This document shows positions 26,531-36,287 of a stretch of DNA of 64,000 nucleotides, piece by piece. The notes beneath the pieces were generated by a model. It was not told the DNA's origin. It saw only the letters and a program-made list of their open reading frames with translations, and did not search any database. Both the position numbers and the translations under genes were made by a program. Position 1 is the stretch's first letter. Each line of letters starts with the position of its first letter. Source of the DNA: SYFY01 sp041752315 (lineage in GTDB: Bacteria > Pseudomonadota > Gammaproteobacteria > Pseudomonadales > Azotimanducaceae); NCBI GenBank assembly GCA_041752315.1, contig JBGSHJ010000044.1, positions 1-64,000 of the forward strand, in the 5' to 3' direction.

Positions 26531-26992
26531 ATGAAACACCTGCTGATTGTCCATCACTCGAAAACCGGTCGGACAGCGCGACTGGCGCAGGCCATTTTCG
26601 AGGGTGTCTGCGATCCACAGATCAGTGGTGTCGAACCCCGCTTTCTCACCGCTCGACAGGGTGAACCTGCGGACCTGCTATGGGCGGATGCCGTGCTGCT
26701 GGGTACTCCGGAGAACTTCGGCTACATGTCGGGTGCGCTGAAGGATTTTTTCGACCGGACGTTTTATGAAGTGGAAGGGCGGATACGCCCTCTGCCGTGT
26801 GCCATCTTCGTCAGTGCCGGGAACGATGGCTCCGGTGCACTGCGCGCCATTCGTCGAATCATCGGTGGATATCCGATGATGGAAGTACAGCCTGCGGTGG
26901 TTGTCAAAGGTGAACCAGAAGAAGATGACCTGCTTGCCTGCCGCCAACTCGGCATGGCGGTGGCCGCGGGGCTCGACGCCGGGATCTACTGA
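26531..26992 (+). CDS. Flavodoxin-like NAD(P)H oxidoreductase
   Basis: A 153-residue flavodoxin-fold protein. The FMN phosphate loop is HHSKTGRTARL (about residues 8-18), and the isoalloxazine loops are GTPENFGYMSG and SAGNDGSG. The size fits the flavodoxin or NADPH-dependent FMN reductase class. It could supply electrons or reduced flavin to the window's flavin monooxygenases, but nothing shows this directly. ATG at 26531 was chosen from the conserved N-terminal strand MKHLLIVHH. Confidence 0.8.
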   Translation: MKHLLIVHHSKTGRTARLAQAIFEGVCDPQISGVEPRFLTARQGEPADLLWADAVLLGTPENFGYMSGALKDFFDRTFYEVEGRIRPLPCAIFVSAGNDGSGALRAIRRIIGGYPMMEVQPAVVVKGEPEEDDLLACRQLGMAVAAGLDAGIY

Positions 26993-27285
26993 TTCCGATT
27001 GCCTGCACCCGGATCATTTCCGGAGCCGTGACTCACATTGAACAGTGCTGCAGGAATTTTCAGCAGACGGTTCCCTTGAGGGGCAGGTCAACCGGTTCGC
27101 AAAATTTCGTTGACAGGAATCTGCGGCGCGTCGCCACGGGCATGGACGGCAATCGCTTGCCCCTTCGCCGCAGGACTCGCTTGCATTCCATTACCGGAGT
27201 CCCTGCTGGACCCGTGAAAACAAGCCACTACCGACTCGCAAATGCAAGCATCGCGTTCCATTGCGAACTGGGTTAGCGTTCAGGC

Positions 27286-28746
27286 ATGACAGCCACCTCA
27301 CCACCGCTTCGTACTGCAGAAAAGCTCGCCTTTGGCGTCGGTCAGATCGCCGAAGGTGTCAAGACCAGTGTCTTTGGTACTTTCCTGCTGTTCTACTACA
27401 GTCAGGTTCTTGGCCTGGCCGCTGACCTCGCCGGCCTGGCCATCGCTCTGGCGCTGATCTTTGACGCCGTCACCGACCCGCTGGCCGGTACCATATCCGA
27501 TCGCTGGAGTGGTCGACTGGGCAGGCGCCATCCCTTCATCTATGTCTCCGCACTACCGATGGGTTTTGCCTTCTACATGCTCTTTGCGCCCCTCGTGACG
27601 ATCGAAGGTGCAGGGCAATGGGGCATGTTTGCGTGGATGCTGACGTTTACCGTGCTGGTCCGCGGTGCGATGACCCTCTACTACGTCCCGCACATGGCAC
27701 TTGGCGCAGAGTTGTCCACCGACTATGACGAACGGACCACGCTGGTTGCGATACGTCACTTTTTTGGTGCGCTCGGCTTTGTTCTCGTGTTCGTTCTTGG
27801 TTTTGGTTACTTCTTTGCACCGACTGCGCAATACCCCAACGGGCAAACCAATCCGGCCGCTTACCCGCCGTTCATGCTGCTGCTGTCCTGCCTGGTCGTC
27901 CTGGCAATTTTTACCACGGCGCATGGCACGCGCCACCGTATTCCGTACCTTCCCGCCGCAACCCTCTCTCTGGGCCGGGTTGGCACGATGGAGGTTGTGC
28001 GCGAAGCGGTTGACACACTGCGCAACCCATCCTTCAGATGGATGCTGCTGGGTTTCATCATCATCATCGTCGCCTTCGGTGTCACCGGTGCGACCAGCCT
28101 CTACATGATGACCTTCTTCTGGGAACTGGACCGCTTCCAGATCATGCTGGCACTGCTGGCCGGTCCGATCGGCAGCATGGTCGGTTATGCCGTGTCGGGC
28201 AGCGTCTTTGCCTGGCTCGACAAACGGGCGGCGATGATCGCAGGCGCCCTGACCTGGATGGTTATCCATGCCTCACCCGTGCTCATCTGGCTGGCCGGAT
28301 CATGGCCCGAAAAAGGCACCTGGACATCGGCTTCATTGCTCATCTTCATCTCCCTGTTTGCAGGCGCTTCAATCGCCCAGCTGATCGTTGGCTCCGGGAC
28401 CACCATGGCCGATATAGCAGATGAACATGAACTGCTTACCGGCCGACGCCAGGAAGGGGTGTTCTTCGGTGCCTCCTCTTTTGCCGGGAAGTGCTCTGCA
28501 GCGCTCGGCTCCTGGATTGCGGGGCTGTTCCTGGTCTGGATCCAGTGGCCAACCGGCTCGACGATTCGTACTGCAGCCGATGTTCCGCAGGACATCCTTC
28601 TGACGCTGGCTGTGATCTCGGGACCCGTCGCCGTTTTACTGGCCTTGCCTGGCTTGCTGTGCATGTACGGCTATCGCCTCAACCGCTCGCAACTGACGCG
28701 GATTCAGGCCGAACTGCACGCCAGGACCAATACCGCCTCCGCATGA
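27286..28746 (+). CDS. GPH-family (MelB-like) MFS symporter
   Basis: A 486-residue, 12-helix inner-membrane transporter of the glycoside-pentoside-hexuronide:cation symporter family. The signature in helix 2 and loop 2-3 is FDAVTDPLAGTISDRWSGRLGRRHPFI, and the second half repeats the pattern. Substrates in the family are sugars, though many environmental members sit beside non-sugar catabolic genes. It overlaps the next gene by ATGA. A 293-bp non-coding stretch lies upstream. Confidence 0.88.
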   Translation: MTATSPPLRTAEKLAFGVGQIAEGVKTSVFGTFLLFYYSQVLGLAADLAGLAIALALIFDAVTDPLAGTISDRWSGRLGRRHPFIYVSALPMGFAFYMLFAPLVTIEGAGQWGMFAWMLTFTVLVRGAMTLYYVPHMALGAELSTDYDERTTLVAIRHFFGALGFVLVFVLGFGYFFAPTAQYPNGQTNPAAYPPFMLLLSCLVVLAIFTTAHGTRHRIPYLPAATLSLGRVGTMEVVREAVDTLRNPSFRWMLLGFIIIIVAFGVTGATSLYMMTFFWELDRFQIMLALLAGPIGSMVGYAVSGSVFAWLDKRAAMIAGALTWMVIHASPVLIWLAGSWPEKGTWTSASLLIFISLFAGASIAQLIVGSGTTMADIADEHELLTGRRQEGVFFGASSFAGKCSAALGSWIAGLFLVWIQWPTGSTIRTAADVPQDILLTLAVISGPVAVLLALPGLLCMYGYRLNRSQLTRIQAELHARTNTASA

Positions 28747-29897
28747 GCGCCATCATCATTCGCACGCTGGATCGCATTGCGGACTTCGACGCGGGCGTCT
28801 GGGATCGCTGTGCCACCTCGGACGGTTCGGTCAACCCGTTCCTGACCCATGCTTTTCTGCTTGCGCTCGAAACCAGCGGCAGCGTTGGCGGGCGAACCGG
28901 CTGGAAACCCTGCCACCTTGTCGTCGAACAAGGCAGCGATCTGATCGGTGTCGTGCCGCTGTACCTGAAGGGCCACTCACAGGGCGAGTACGTCTTTGAT
29001 CACAGCTGGGCTGATGCGCTGCAACGAGCCGGTGGACGTTATTATCCGAAGCTGCAGGCAACCGTGCCGTTCACTCCCGCAACCGGTCGCCGGGTACTGC
29101 CTGTCCGCAATGAGCCGGATCTGGAAACCACCTTGTTTCAGGCTTGTGCCAGCCTGGTCAGGGAAACCGGGGTGTCCTCCCTGCACATGACCTTCATGAC
29201 GAAGACACAATGGGAACAGGCTGCACGATGCGGATTCCTGCAGCGGATGGACCAGCAGTTTCACTGGCACAACGAAGGTTATGGCAGCTTCGATGATTTT
29301 CTCGCTCAATTGACTTCGAAGAAGCGCAAGGACCTGCGACGGGAACGCCGCGATGCACTGGCCAATGGCGTCGAGATCGAGTGGGTGACTGGGACTGACC
29401 TGACGGAGGTCCATTGGGACGCGTTCTACGAGTTCTACATGGATACAGGTTCGCGCAAATGGGGCAGTCCCTACCTCACCCGTCGTTTTTTCAGCGAGAT
29501 CAACAAGCATCTGGCTGCGCAGACACTGCTGATTCTGTGCAAGCGCGCAGGTCGATATATCGGCGGTGCCCTCAACTTCATCGGCAATGACACACTCTAT
29601 GGCCGCAACTGGGGTTGTACCGAATACCACCCTTTCCTGCATTTCGAGACGTGTTATTACCAGGCAATCGACTTTGCCATCGCCCATGGCCTGCAGCGTG
29701 TTGAAGCCGGTGCCCAGGGCCAGCACAAGATCGCGCGTGGTTATCAACCGCAGGCCACCTACAGCGCGCACTGGATTGCGCACCAGGGTTTTCGGGACGC
29801 TGTCGCCAACTACCTGGAGCGCGAACGCGAGCAGGTTATCGAGGATATCGCCCACGTCGGAACGATGCTGCCGTTCAGGTTGAACGTGAACCAGTAG
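28743..29897 (+). CDS. GNAT/FemAB-like N-acyltransferase (COG3146, DUF482 type)
   Basis: A 384-residue protein of the family annotated as predicted N-acyltransferase or peptidoglycan-related. Markers are NPFLTHAFLLALETSGS near the start, VPLYLKGHSQGEYVFD, FTPATGRRVL, SKKRKDLRRERR and the C-terminal EAGAQGQHKIARGYQP block. A double GNAT fold is expected. Coupled to the GPH transporter by ATGA, which suggests that the imported compound or its product may be the acyl acceptor (inference). Confidence 0.82.
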   Translation: MSAIIIRTLDRIADFDAGVWDRCATSDGSVNPFLTHAFLLALETSGSVGGRTGWKPCHLVVEQGSDLIGVVPLYLKGHSQGEYVFDHSWADALQRAGGRYYPKLQATVPFTPATGRRVLPVRNEPDLETTLFQACASLVRETGVSSLHMTFMTKTQWEQAARCGFLQRMDQQFHWHNEGYGSFDDFLAQLTSKKRKDLRRERRDALANGVEIEWVTGTDLTEVHWDAFYEFYMDTGSRKWGSPYLTRRFFSEINKHLAAQTLLILCKRAGRYIGGALNFIGNDTLYGRNWGCTEYHPFLHFETCYYQAIDFAIAHGLQRVEAGAQGQHKIARGYQPQATYSAHWIAHQGFRDAVANYLEREREQVIEDIAHVGTMLPFRLNVNQ

Positions 29898-30069
29898 CCC
29901 AGTACACCGTGCGGTCGTTGACCGTTCGCAACCCATACACCTGACCTGGCAGACAACAACACGGGCGCATTCGCCCATTGCAACGCTTCCACCTCGCCTT
30001 ACGAGACCATCCCACAAGTCACCGGGGATTGTTTTATCATGCTGCATCCTTCGACGCCCCCACCCGCAC

Positions 30070-31443
30070 ATGACATCGAGCATTCTTGCGCTGCGTTCAC
30101 TGCCCCTCGACTCCGAGATCAGCATCCAGGGCTGGGTACGCAGCAAACGGACTTCAAAAGGCGGCTTTTCATTTGTACACGTCTATGACGGCTCCTGTTT
30201 TGCCCCCATCCAGGTGGTGGCAGACAGCCAGCTTCCCAACTATGCAACCGACATCGAGAAGCTGGGCACCGGTTGCTCGGTGAGCGTGCGAGGAAAACTG
30301 GTAGCGTCCAGCGGCAGCGGACAGGACCGCGAAATTCTGGCCGGCAGCATCACCGTGATCGGCTGGGTGGACGATCCGGAGACCTATCCCATCGCCAAGA
30401 AGCGGCACACCTTCGAATACCTGCGTTCGGTTGCCCACCTGAGGCCTCGCACCAATACGTTTGGCGCCATTGCCCGCGTTCGCAATGCGATTTCGAAAGC
30501 CGTGCACGACTACTTCAATACCAACGAGTTCCTGTGGGTCAATACACCCATCATCACAGCGAGTGACTGCGAAGGAGCCGGCGAACTCTTTCGTGTTTCC
30601 ACGCTGGATGCGATCAGCCGAGGCCAGACGGATTTCAGTGCCGACTTTTTTGGTGCCGAGACCTTTCTGACGGTCTCAGGCCAGCTGAACGTCGAGACCT
30701 TCTGTTGTGCCCTGTCGAAGGTCTACACCTTCGGACCCACCTTTCGTGCGGAAAACTCCAATACCACGCGACACCTTGCCGAATTCTGGATGATCGAACC
30801 GGAGGTTGCGTTCAATGACCTCAATGCCAACGCGCTGCTCGCGGAGGACTTCCTCAAGTACGTCATTCGCCGACTGCTCGAGAATCAAGCCGAGGATCTG
30901 TCATTTTTCAATGATCAGATCGACAAGACCGTGATTGCCAGACTCGAACATGTCGTCAACTCGGGGTTCGAACGCATCGACTACGGAGCGGCCATCGACA
31001 TCCTGCAGAAAAGTGGAGCCACCTTCGAGTTTCCGGTGCAATGGGGTCTCGACCTGCAGTCCGAACATGAACGCTACCTGTGCGAAAGGCACGTTGGCGG
31101 ACCTGTTGTAATCGTCAACTATCCAAGGCAGATCAAGGCGTTCTACATGCGTCTGAACGATGATGACCGGACGGTTGCGGCCATGGACGTACTGGTACCC
31201 GGTGTTGGCGAGATCATCGGTGGCAGCCAGCGCGAAGAACGACTGGACCTTCTGGATGCCCGACTGGCCGAAAAAGGGCTCAAGGACAACCTCTGGTGGT
31301 ACAGGGATCTGCGGCGCTACGGTACGGTGCCGCATGCAGGGTTCGGGTTGGGTCTGGAGCGACTCGTCCTGTACGTGACCGGCATGGAGAACATCCGCGA
31401 CGTGATTCCGTTCCCACGTGTGCCGCACAGTGCCACTTTCTAG
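30070..31443 (+). CDS. asnS: Asparagine--tRNA ligase
   Basis: Charges tRNA-Asn. A 457-residue class IIb synthetase with an N-terminal OB-fold anticodon-binding domain (about 15-100), motif 1 around the FLWVNTPIITASDCEGAGELF segment, motif 2 FRAENSNTTRHLAEFWM and motif 3 GFGLGLERLVLYVTG. The discriminating AsnS features (EGAGELF, no AspRS-type insertion) are present. It carries its own 172-bp upstream region and is followed 29 bp later by an ABC exporter gene. Confidence 0.95.
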   Translation: MTSSILALRSLPLDSEISIQGWVRSKRTSKGGFSFVHVYDGSCFAPIQVVADSQLPNYATDIEKLGTGCSVSVRGKLVASSGSGQDREILAGSITVIGWVDDPETYPIAKKRHTFEYLRSVAHLRPRTNTFGAIARVRNAISKAVHDYFNTNEFLWVNTPIITASDCEGAGELFRVSTLDAISRGQTDFSADFFGAETFLTVSGQLNVETFCCALSKVYTFGPTFRAENSNTTRHLAEFWMIEPEVAFNDLNANALLAEDFLKYVIRRLLENQAEDLSFFNDQIDKTVIARLEHVVNSGFERIDYGAAIDILQKSGATFEFPVQWGLDLQSEHERYLCERHVGGPVVIVNYPRQIKAFYMRLNDDDRTVAAMDVLVPGVGEIIGGSQREERLDLLDARLAEKGLKDNLWWYRDLRRYGTVPHAGFGLGLERLVLYVTGMENIRDVIPFPRVPHSATF

Positions 31444-31472
31444 ACCGGACCACCCATGAAAAGAACGGCTCA

Positions 31473-33236
31473 ATGAGCGTCCTGCGCAGGCTGGCCCGCA
31501 TCTGGCCGTTTGTTCGACCCTACCGATGGCGCTTGTCCGGCGGTATCGTCGCTTTTGGAGTATCCCGGCTTCTCGAGGCGTTGGTCCCCTTGTTTCTGGC
31601 CATGGGCATCGACCGTCTCGCGGCGGACAACCATGATCTTCAATTGCCGGTACTCGGGATCTTCATCTCCGTGCTGCTGCGTTACTTCGTGGTTACCTAT
31701 GCGCGCTATTCCGTACGCAAGGTTGGCATGTACGTCGCCTATGACCTGCGCCGCGCCCTGTATGCGGGGCTGCAACGCCAGGGCATCTGCTTCTTCAACC
31801 GACACACCATCGGCGACATGATGACGCGGGCCGTCGCCGACATCAGCCTCATCCAGCGTTTCATCGCCATGGGGACGATCCTGTTCGTGATCCTGATCTA
31901 CGCTACGGTCATCGGCTTCGGTTTCATGCTCTGGCTCTCGCCTGAACTGACGTTGCTGCTGATCCCGCCGCTGCCCTTTGTGTTCCTCTACGCACAACGT
32001 TCAGCCCGTGACATGGGTGTGACCTCCGAAGCAGTGCAGGAACGCCTTTCCGACCTTGGCACCCACGTCCAGGAAAATCTGTCCGGTATTCGTACCATCC
32101 AGGCGATGGCGCAGGAAGCCAACGAAATCGCGCGTTTTTCCGGCACCAACCAGCGCTACGCCGATGCGTTTTACGAACAGGCCCGGGTGAACTCGCTGAT
32201 GACGTCGTGGATGCCGACCATGGCTGCGGTCTGCACCCTCACCATACTGGGATATGGTGGCAGCCTCGTGCTTCAGGGCGAGATGTCCGTTGGCGCCTTT
32301 GTTGCGTTTTTCATGTACGTCAGCATGATCGTGCAGCCATTCCGGGTTGCCGGTTTCATCGTCAACCTGTTCCAGCGGGCAGGCGTGGCCATCCACAGAC
32401 TGACCGAGGTACTGGACATCGAACCAGAGATCGCCGATGCCGCGCATGCAGCGCAAGGCTCCAGCATGCGCGGTGACATCAGCCTGCGTGATCTGAGATT
32501 CCGGTATTCCGGCGATCGCCCCTGGATACTGAACGGGATCGATCTGGACATCCGTGCCGGAGAAACCATCGCCATCATGGGCAAGGTTGGCAGTGGCAAG
32601 ACGACGCTGCTGCGAATGCTGACACGGCTGCTCGATCCGCCCGCCGGATCGGTGCACATTGATGACCAGGAAATACACAGTTGGCCGCTTGCGGCCCTGA
32701 GATCGCAGATTGCGCTCGTACCGCAGGATCCCTTCCTGTTTGGCGAGTCGCTGCGTATCAACATCACCTACGACGATCCATCGCGAACCGACGAAGCCGT
32801 GTGGGCTGCGGCCGAGGCTGCCGCACTCAAGGACACGATCGAGAGCTTTCCCGATGGCCTGGATACGCTGGTGGGTGAACGAGGTGTCACTCTCTCCGGA
32901 GGACAGAAACAACGTGCAACGCTGGCTCGTGGACTCATTCGCCACAGCCCGGTCCTGCTGCTGGATGACTGTTTCTCCAGCGTGGATACGGAAACCGAGG
33001 AACACATCCTCGCCGCGCTGCGACGACTGCGCGCGGGACAAACCACACTGCTGGTTTCCCATCGGGTGTCCACGGCACGTCACGCTGACCGCATTGTGGT
33101 TCTCGACAACGGTCGCGTCGCCGAAACCGGCAGCCATGCCGAGTTGCTCGATGCCGGCGGCTGGTATGCCGAGCTTGAGCGCATCCAGCGAGAAGGCGCC
33201 GATGCCGAGGACTTTGCCGGCATGGCTACCGCATGA
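31473..33236 (+). CDS. mdlA: ABC exporter half-transporter, MdlA-like, degenerate ATP site
   Basis: A 587-residue half-transporter. Six transmembrane helices (about 1-310) precede an ATPase domain with Walker A GKVGSGKTT, signature LSGGQKQR and Walker B LLLDDCFSS. Asp replaces the catalytic Glu, as in E. coli MdlA, so the hydrolytic site is asymmetric in the heterodimer. A six-codon ORF (ATG 31456) ends by overlapping this start codon, which may couple initiation. Overlaps the MdlB-like gene by ATGA. Substrate unknown. Confidence 0.85.
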   Translation: MSVLRRLARIWPFVRPYRWRLSGGIVAFGVSRLLEALVPLFLAMGIDRLAADNHDLQLPVLGIFISVLLRYFVVTYARYSVRKVGMYVAYDLRRALYAGLQRQGICFFNRHTIGDMMTRAVADISLIQRFIAMGTILFVILIYATVIGFGFMLWLSPELTLLLIPPLPFVFLYAQRSARDMGVTSEAVQERLSDLGTHVQENLSGIRTIQAMAQEANEIARFSGTNQRYADAFYEQARVNSLMTSWMPTMAAVCTLTILGYGGSLVLQGEMSVGAFVAFFMYVSMIVQPFRVAGFIVNLFQRAGVAIHRLTEVLDIEPEIADAAHAAQGSSMRGDISLRDLRFRYSGDRPWILNGIDLDIRAGETIAIMGKVGSGKTTLLRMLTRLLDPPAGSVHIDDQEIHSWPLAALRSQIALVPQDPFLFGESLRINITYDDPSRTDEAVWAAAEAAALKDTIESFPDGLDTLVGERGVTLSGGQKQRATLARGLIRHSPVLLLDDCFSSVDTETEEHILAALRRLRAGQTTLLVSHRVSTARHADRIVVLDNGRVAETGSHAELLDAGGWYAELERIQREGADAEDFAGMATA

Positions 33237-35125
33237 ACACCGCGAATCGTCCGCCGGACAGTGAACCGAAGCGCAATTACGCGATGTTTGACGCGGAACT
33301 CACTGGCGCTGCGCTGAACCTGCAACTCCTTGGCCGATTGATGCAGTGGATGAAACCCTATCGCCTGACCTTCGCCATCAGCGCGGTGCTTATCCTCATG
33401 ATGTCCGCGATGCAGGTTCTGATGCCGATCATCATCTCGCTTGTGGTGATTGATGGGCTGCTGCGGGGCAAGGTCAGTGAACGTCCCGATTTCGGGATGA
33501 ATGAAATCACGGCATGGATTGGTGATGTCACCGGTCTGCATGGTCTTGGCGCGGCATGCATTCTGTACGGCCTGCTGCAGGCTGGTTGGGCACTGACCGG
33601 ACACTGGCACCGCATGACACTCATCTCGTCCGTCATCAACGGTTTGCGTGATCTGCGGCGTGACCTTTTTGCGCATCTGGAAACCAGGCCATTCTCCTTC
33701 TACGATCGTGTGGCTGTCGGCCGTGTCATGACCCGCGTAACCAACGACGTTGAAGCCCTGTACGAGTTGCTGCGTGGTGTCGGCACTCTGGTTGGAGAGT
33801 TTGTACCGTTTTTTGTGGCGCTCACCGTCATGCTGGCGATGAGTGTCGAACTGACGCTCATGCTCCTGCTTGTGCTGCCCCTGATGGGAAGCGTCACCTG
33901 GCTGTTCCGGCGTGCCACCAGCCAGCTGTTTCGCATGGTGCGCATGACCCTGTCCGCGCTGAATCAGAACATGCACGAAAACCTGGCCGGCCTGCAGGTT
34001 GTCCAGCTCTCGGTGCGAGAGTCGTACAATCTGGAACGATACGATGGAATCAATCGCGAAAATCGCGATCACGAACTCCGATCGGCCCGGCTCGAAACGC
34101 TGTACGGCGCCTTCACCGACAGCATGGCGCACATCGCCATCGGGGTTGTCATCTGGTACGGCGGCGGGCAAACCATCCAGGAACAGATGACTCTCGGCGA
34201 GATGGTTCTGTTCACCCAGTTCATCGGCATGCTGTTCAATCCCATTGTCGTTCTTGGCGAACAGACCAACATCCTGTTCCGCGCCATGGCCAGCGGTGAA
34301 CGCATATTCCAGGCACTGGACTGGGACGAAAAAATCCATGAACCGGCGGAACCCGCTGTCTTGCCAGATCGCCTGCGTGGTGCCATTGATTTTTGCAATG
34401 TGCACTTCAGCTACCTGGATACACCTGTACTGAAAGGTGTATCGGTCAGTATCTCTCCAGGAGAGAAACTGGCGATTGTTGGTCCGACCGGATCTGGAAA
34501 GAGCACGTTGATACGCCTGCTGTCACGGTTTTATGATTTTGATGACGGGCTCATCTACCTTGACGGTATCGATCTGAACCGGATCCATACCCGCGATCTG
34601 CGGCGTCGTATCGGCGTGGTGTTGCAGGATTTTCACATCTTCTCCGGCAGCATCTACGACAACATCGCACTGGGTGATCCTTTGATCACTCGTGAACGTG
34701 CCGAGCAGGCGGCAAGGACAGTGAACGCCCATGGCTTCATCAGTGCACTGCCGCAGGGTTATGACACCGAGCTTTCCGAGCGCGGGCAGAATCTGTCGCA
34801 GGGTCAAAGACAACTGCTGGCGTTTGCTCGGGTCCTGGCGGCAGATCCGGAAATCCTGATTCTCGACGAGGCTACCGCGAGCATCGACACCCAGACCGAG
34901 TTGCTCATCCAGGATGCACTGCGCAAGCTGACAAGCGGTCGAACGTCGATTCTGATTGCCCATCGTCTGCAGACCGTACAGGAGGCCAGTCGGATCCTGG
35001 TGCTCGAAGACGGGCTGGTTCGCGAGATCGGTACCCATGCACAGTTGCTGGATGCACAGGGGCTGTATGCGACGCTGTATCGACTGCAGTTCCAGGAGAC
35101 CACGGCAGCACCGGCGGGCCCATGA
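33233..35125 (+). CDS. mdlB: ABC exporter half-transporter, MdlB-like
   Basis: A 630-residue half-transporter, partner of the preceding gene. The transmembrane domain (about 30-345) is followed by Walker A GPTGSGKST, a variant signature LSQGQRQ and canonical Walker B ILDEATASID with the catalytic Glu. The complementary degeneracy of the two proteins argues for a heterodimer with one functional and one degenerate ATP site. Its stop overlaps a 34-codon ORF. Confidence 0.87.
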   Translation: MNTANRPPDSEPKRNYAMFDAELTGAALNLQLLGRLMQWMKPYRLTFAISAVLILMMSAMQVLMPIIISLVVIDGLLRGKVSERPDFGMNEITAWIGDVTGLHGLGAACILYGLLQAGWALTGHWHRMTLISSVINGLRDLRRDLFAHLETRPFSFYDRVAVGRVMTRVTNDVEALYELLRGVGTLVGEFVPFFVALTVMLAMSVELTLMLLLVLPLMGSVTWLFRRATSQLFRMVRMTLSALNQNMHENLAGLQVVQLSVRESYNLERYDGINRENRDHELRSARLETLYGAFTDSMAHIAIGVVIWYGGGQTIQEQMTLGEMVLFTQFIGMLFNPIVVLGEQTNILFRAMASGERIFQALDWDEKIHEPAEPAVLPDRLRGAIDFCNVHFSYLDTPVLKGVSVSISPGEKLAIVGPTGSGKSTLIRLLSRFYDFDDGLIYLDGIDLNRIHTRDLRRRIGVVLQDFHIFSGSIYDNIALGDPLITRERAEQAARTVNAHGFISALPQGYDTELSERGQNLSQGQRQLLAFARVLAADPEILILDEATASIDTQTELLIQDALRKLTSGRTSILIAHRLQTVQEASRILVLEDGLVREIGTHAQLLDAQGLYATLYRLQFQETTAAPAGP

Positions 35126-35226
35126 TGCATCTACGGATCAGCGCCTGCTCGCCGGGTGAGGCAACCTGGTTTGTTGTCAGGATCGATGGTCCGGAACGCG
35201 TTACCAGCACGAGGAATCAGGCATGA
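35122..35226 (+). CDS. Possible 34-residue small protein coupled at both ends
   Basis: Starts with ATGATG overlapping the stop of the mdlB-like gene and ends with TGA overlapping the ATG of the alpha/beta hydrolase, so it fills the junction exactly (ATGA on each side). The sequence opens MMHLRISACSPGEATWFVV and ends in a polar tail; no membrane helix or known domain. It could be a true small protein, or a spacer whose translation carries ribosomes to the hydrolase. Confidence 0.35.
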   Translation: MMHLRISACSPGEATWFVVRIDGPERVTSTRNQA

Positions 35227-36107
35227 CTGACCGATTTGTGGCTTCGGGGGACCTGCGCTTGCGTACGGAAGCATTTGGCGATCCATCAGGTACGCCACTT
35301 CTGCTGATCATGGGCGCCAGTGCGCCCGGGTGTTACTGGCGTGATGAGTTTGTGGACGGTTTTGTCAGGCGCGGTTGCTGGGTGATCCGCTATGACAACC
35401 GTGATACGGGGCGTTCGACCTGTCGGGATTTCGCCCAGTATCCCTACACACTCGACGATCTGGCGGCGGACGCCGTGGCTGTAATGGATGCCTATGGTCT
35501 GCGGTCTGCCCATGTGGCCGGCGCGTCCATGGGAGGCATGATCGTGCAGGCGCTGATGATCGGGTATCGCAGCCGGCTGCGCACGGCGACGATCATCATG
35601 TCGTCTCCGTTCGCGGGTGGCGGATCGCAGGTCGAGCTCGGTTCCGACGATCTGCCCGGGCCGGACTCCGCGTGGATGAAGCAATTCATGGCGGTCGCCT
35701 TGTCGCCGGCAACATCCCGCGAGGAGCGCATAGACCGCAAGGTGAGGATGTACGAGCTGATGGCGGGTACCGCGCAGATCTTCGATGCAAACCAGCAGCG
35801 CGCAGTGGCCAGCATCGAAGTCGATCAGGCCAGCAATCTCGACGCGGCAATGAATCACACCCTCGCCATCGGCGCGTCATCGCCAAAGGATCGACGCGAA
35901 TGGCTGAAGACCGTGGACATTCCGACCCTTGTCATCCATGGCACCGAAGATCCAATCCTGCCCTATGCGCACGGCGTGTCCCTGGCCCGGACGATACCAG
36001 GGGCACAGTTGCTGACACTGCCCAGGGCCGGTCATGAAATTCCTCGCTGCCATGTCGAGGAGATAACCGACCGGATGTTGTCCCTGCAAGCAGGATCCCG
36101 TTCGTAA
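35223..36107 (+). CDS. Alpha/beta hydrolase
   Basis: A 294-residue alpha/beta hydrolase with nucleophile elbow GASMGG (about residues 98-103), an oxyanion HG-equivalent in LLIMGAS, the acid Asp in HGTEDPILPYAHG and the catalytic His in RAGHEIPR. It resembles the aclacinomycin methylesterase-like and carboxylesterase-like hydrolases; the substrate is unknown. Probably read on the transporter transcript through the overlap noted upstream. Confidence 0.87.
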   Translation: MTDRFVASGDLRLRTEAFGDPSGTPLLLIMGASAPGCYWRDEFVDGFVRRGCWVIRYDNRDTGRSTCRDFAQYPYTLDDLAADAVAVMDAYGLRSAHVAGASMGGMIVQALMIGYRSRLRTATIIMSSPFAGGGSQVELGSDDLPGPDSAWMKQFMAVALSPATSREERIDRKVRMYELMAGTAQIFDANQQRAVASIEVDQASNLDAAMNHTLAIGASSPKDRREWLKTVDIPTLVIHGTEDPILPYAHGVSLARTIPGAQLLTLPRAGHEIPRCHVEEITDRMLSLQAGSRS

Positions 36108-36287
36108 CCTCATCTGGAGACACGGGACAGGGACATCCCCTCTCTCGTCGGGGACCCCCATCACTGAGGGATGCCTCAAGGGGCTGACAAGCCCTCGCGT
36201 GCAACAGGGCGCCGGCAGGCACTGCAGCAACGTTATGGAGCTTTCACCATCGACTCGCCCGCAGAGTCATCCGTTGCTTCGGTGAGG

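Noticed and set aside
27028..27276. 82-codon ORF upstream of the GPH transporter
   Set aside because: Arg/Gly-rich translation without ribosome binding site or domain; treated as non-coding.
28977..30146. 389-codon minus-strand ORF spanning the acyltransferase and asnS start
   Set aside because: Antisense to two well-supported genes and contains no recognisable motif.
32001..34405. Two long minus-strand ORFs (378 and 441 codons)
   Set aside because: Antisense to the two ABC transporter genes whose Walker and signature motifs are intact.
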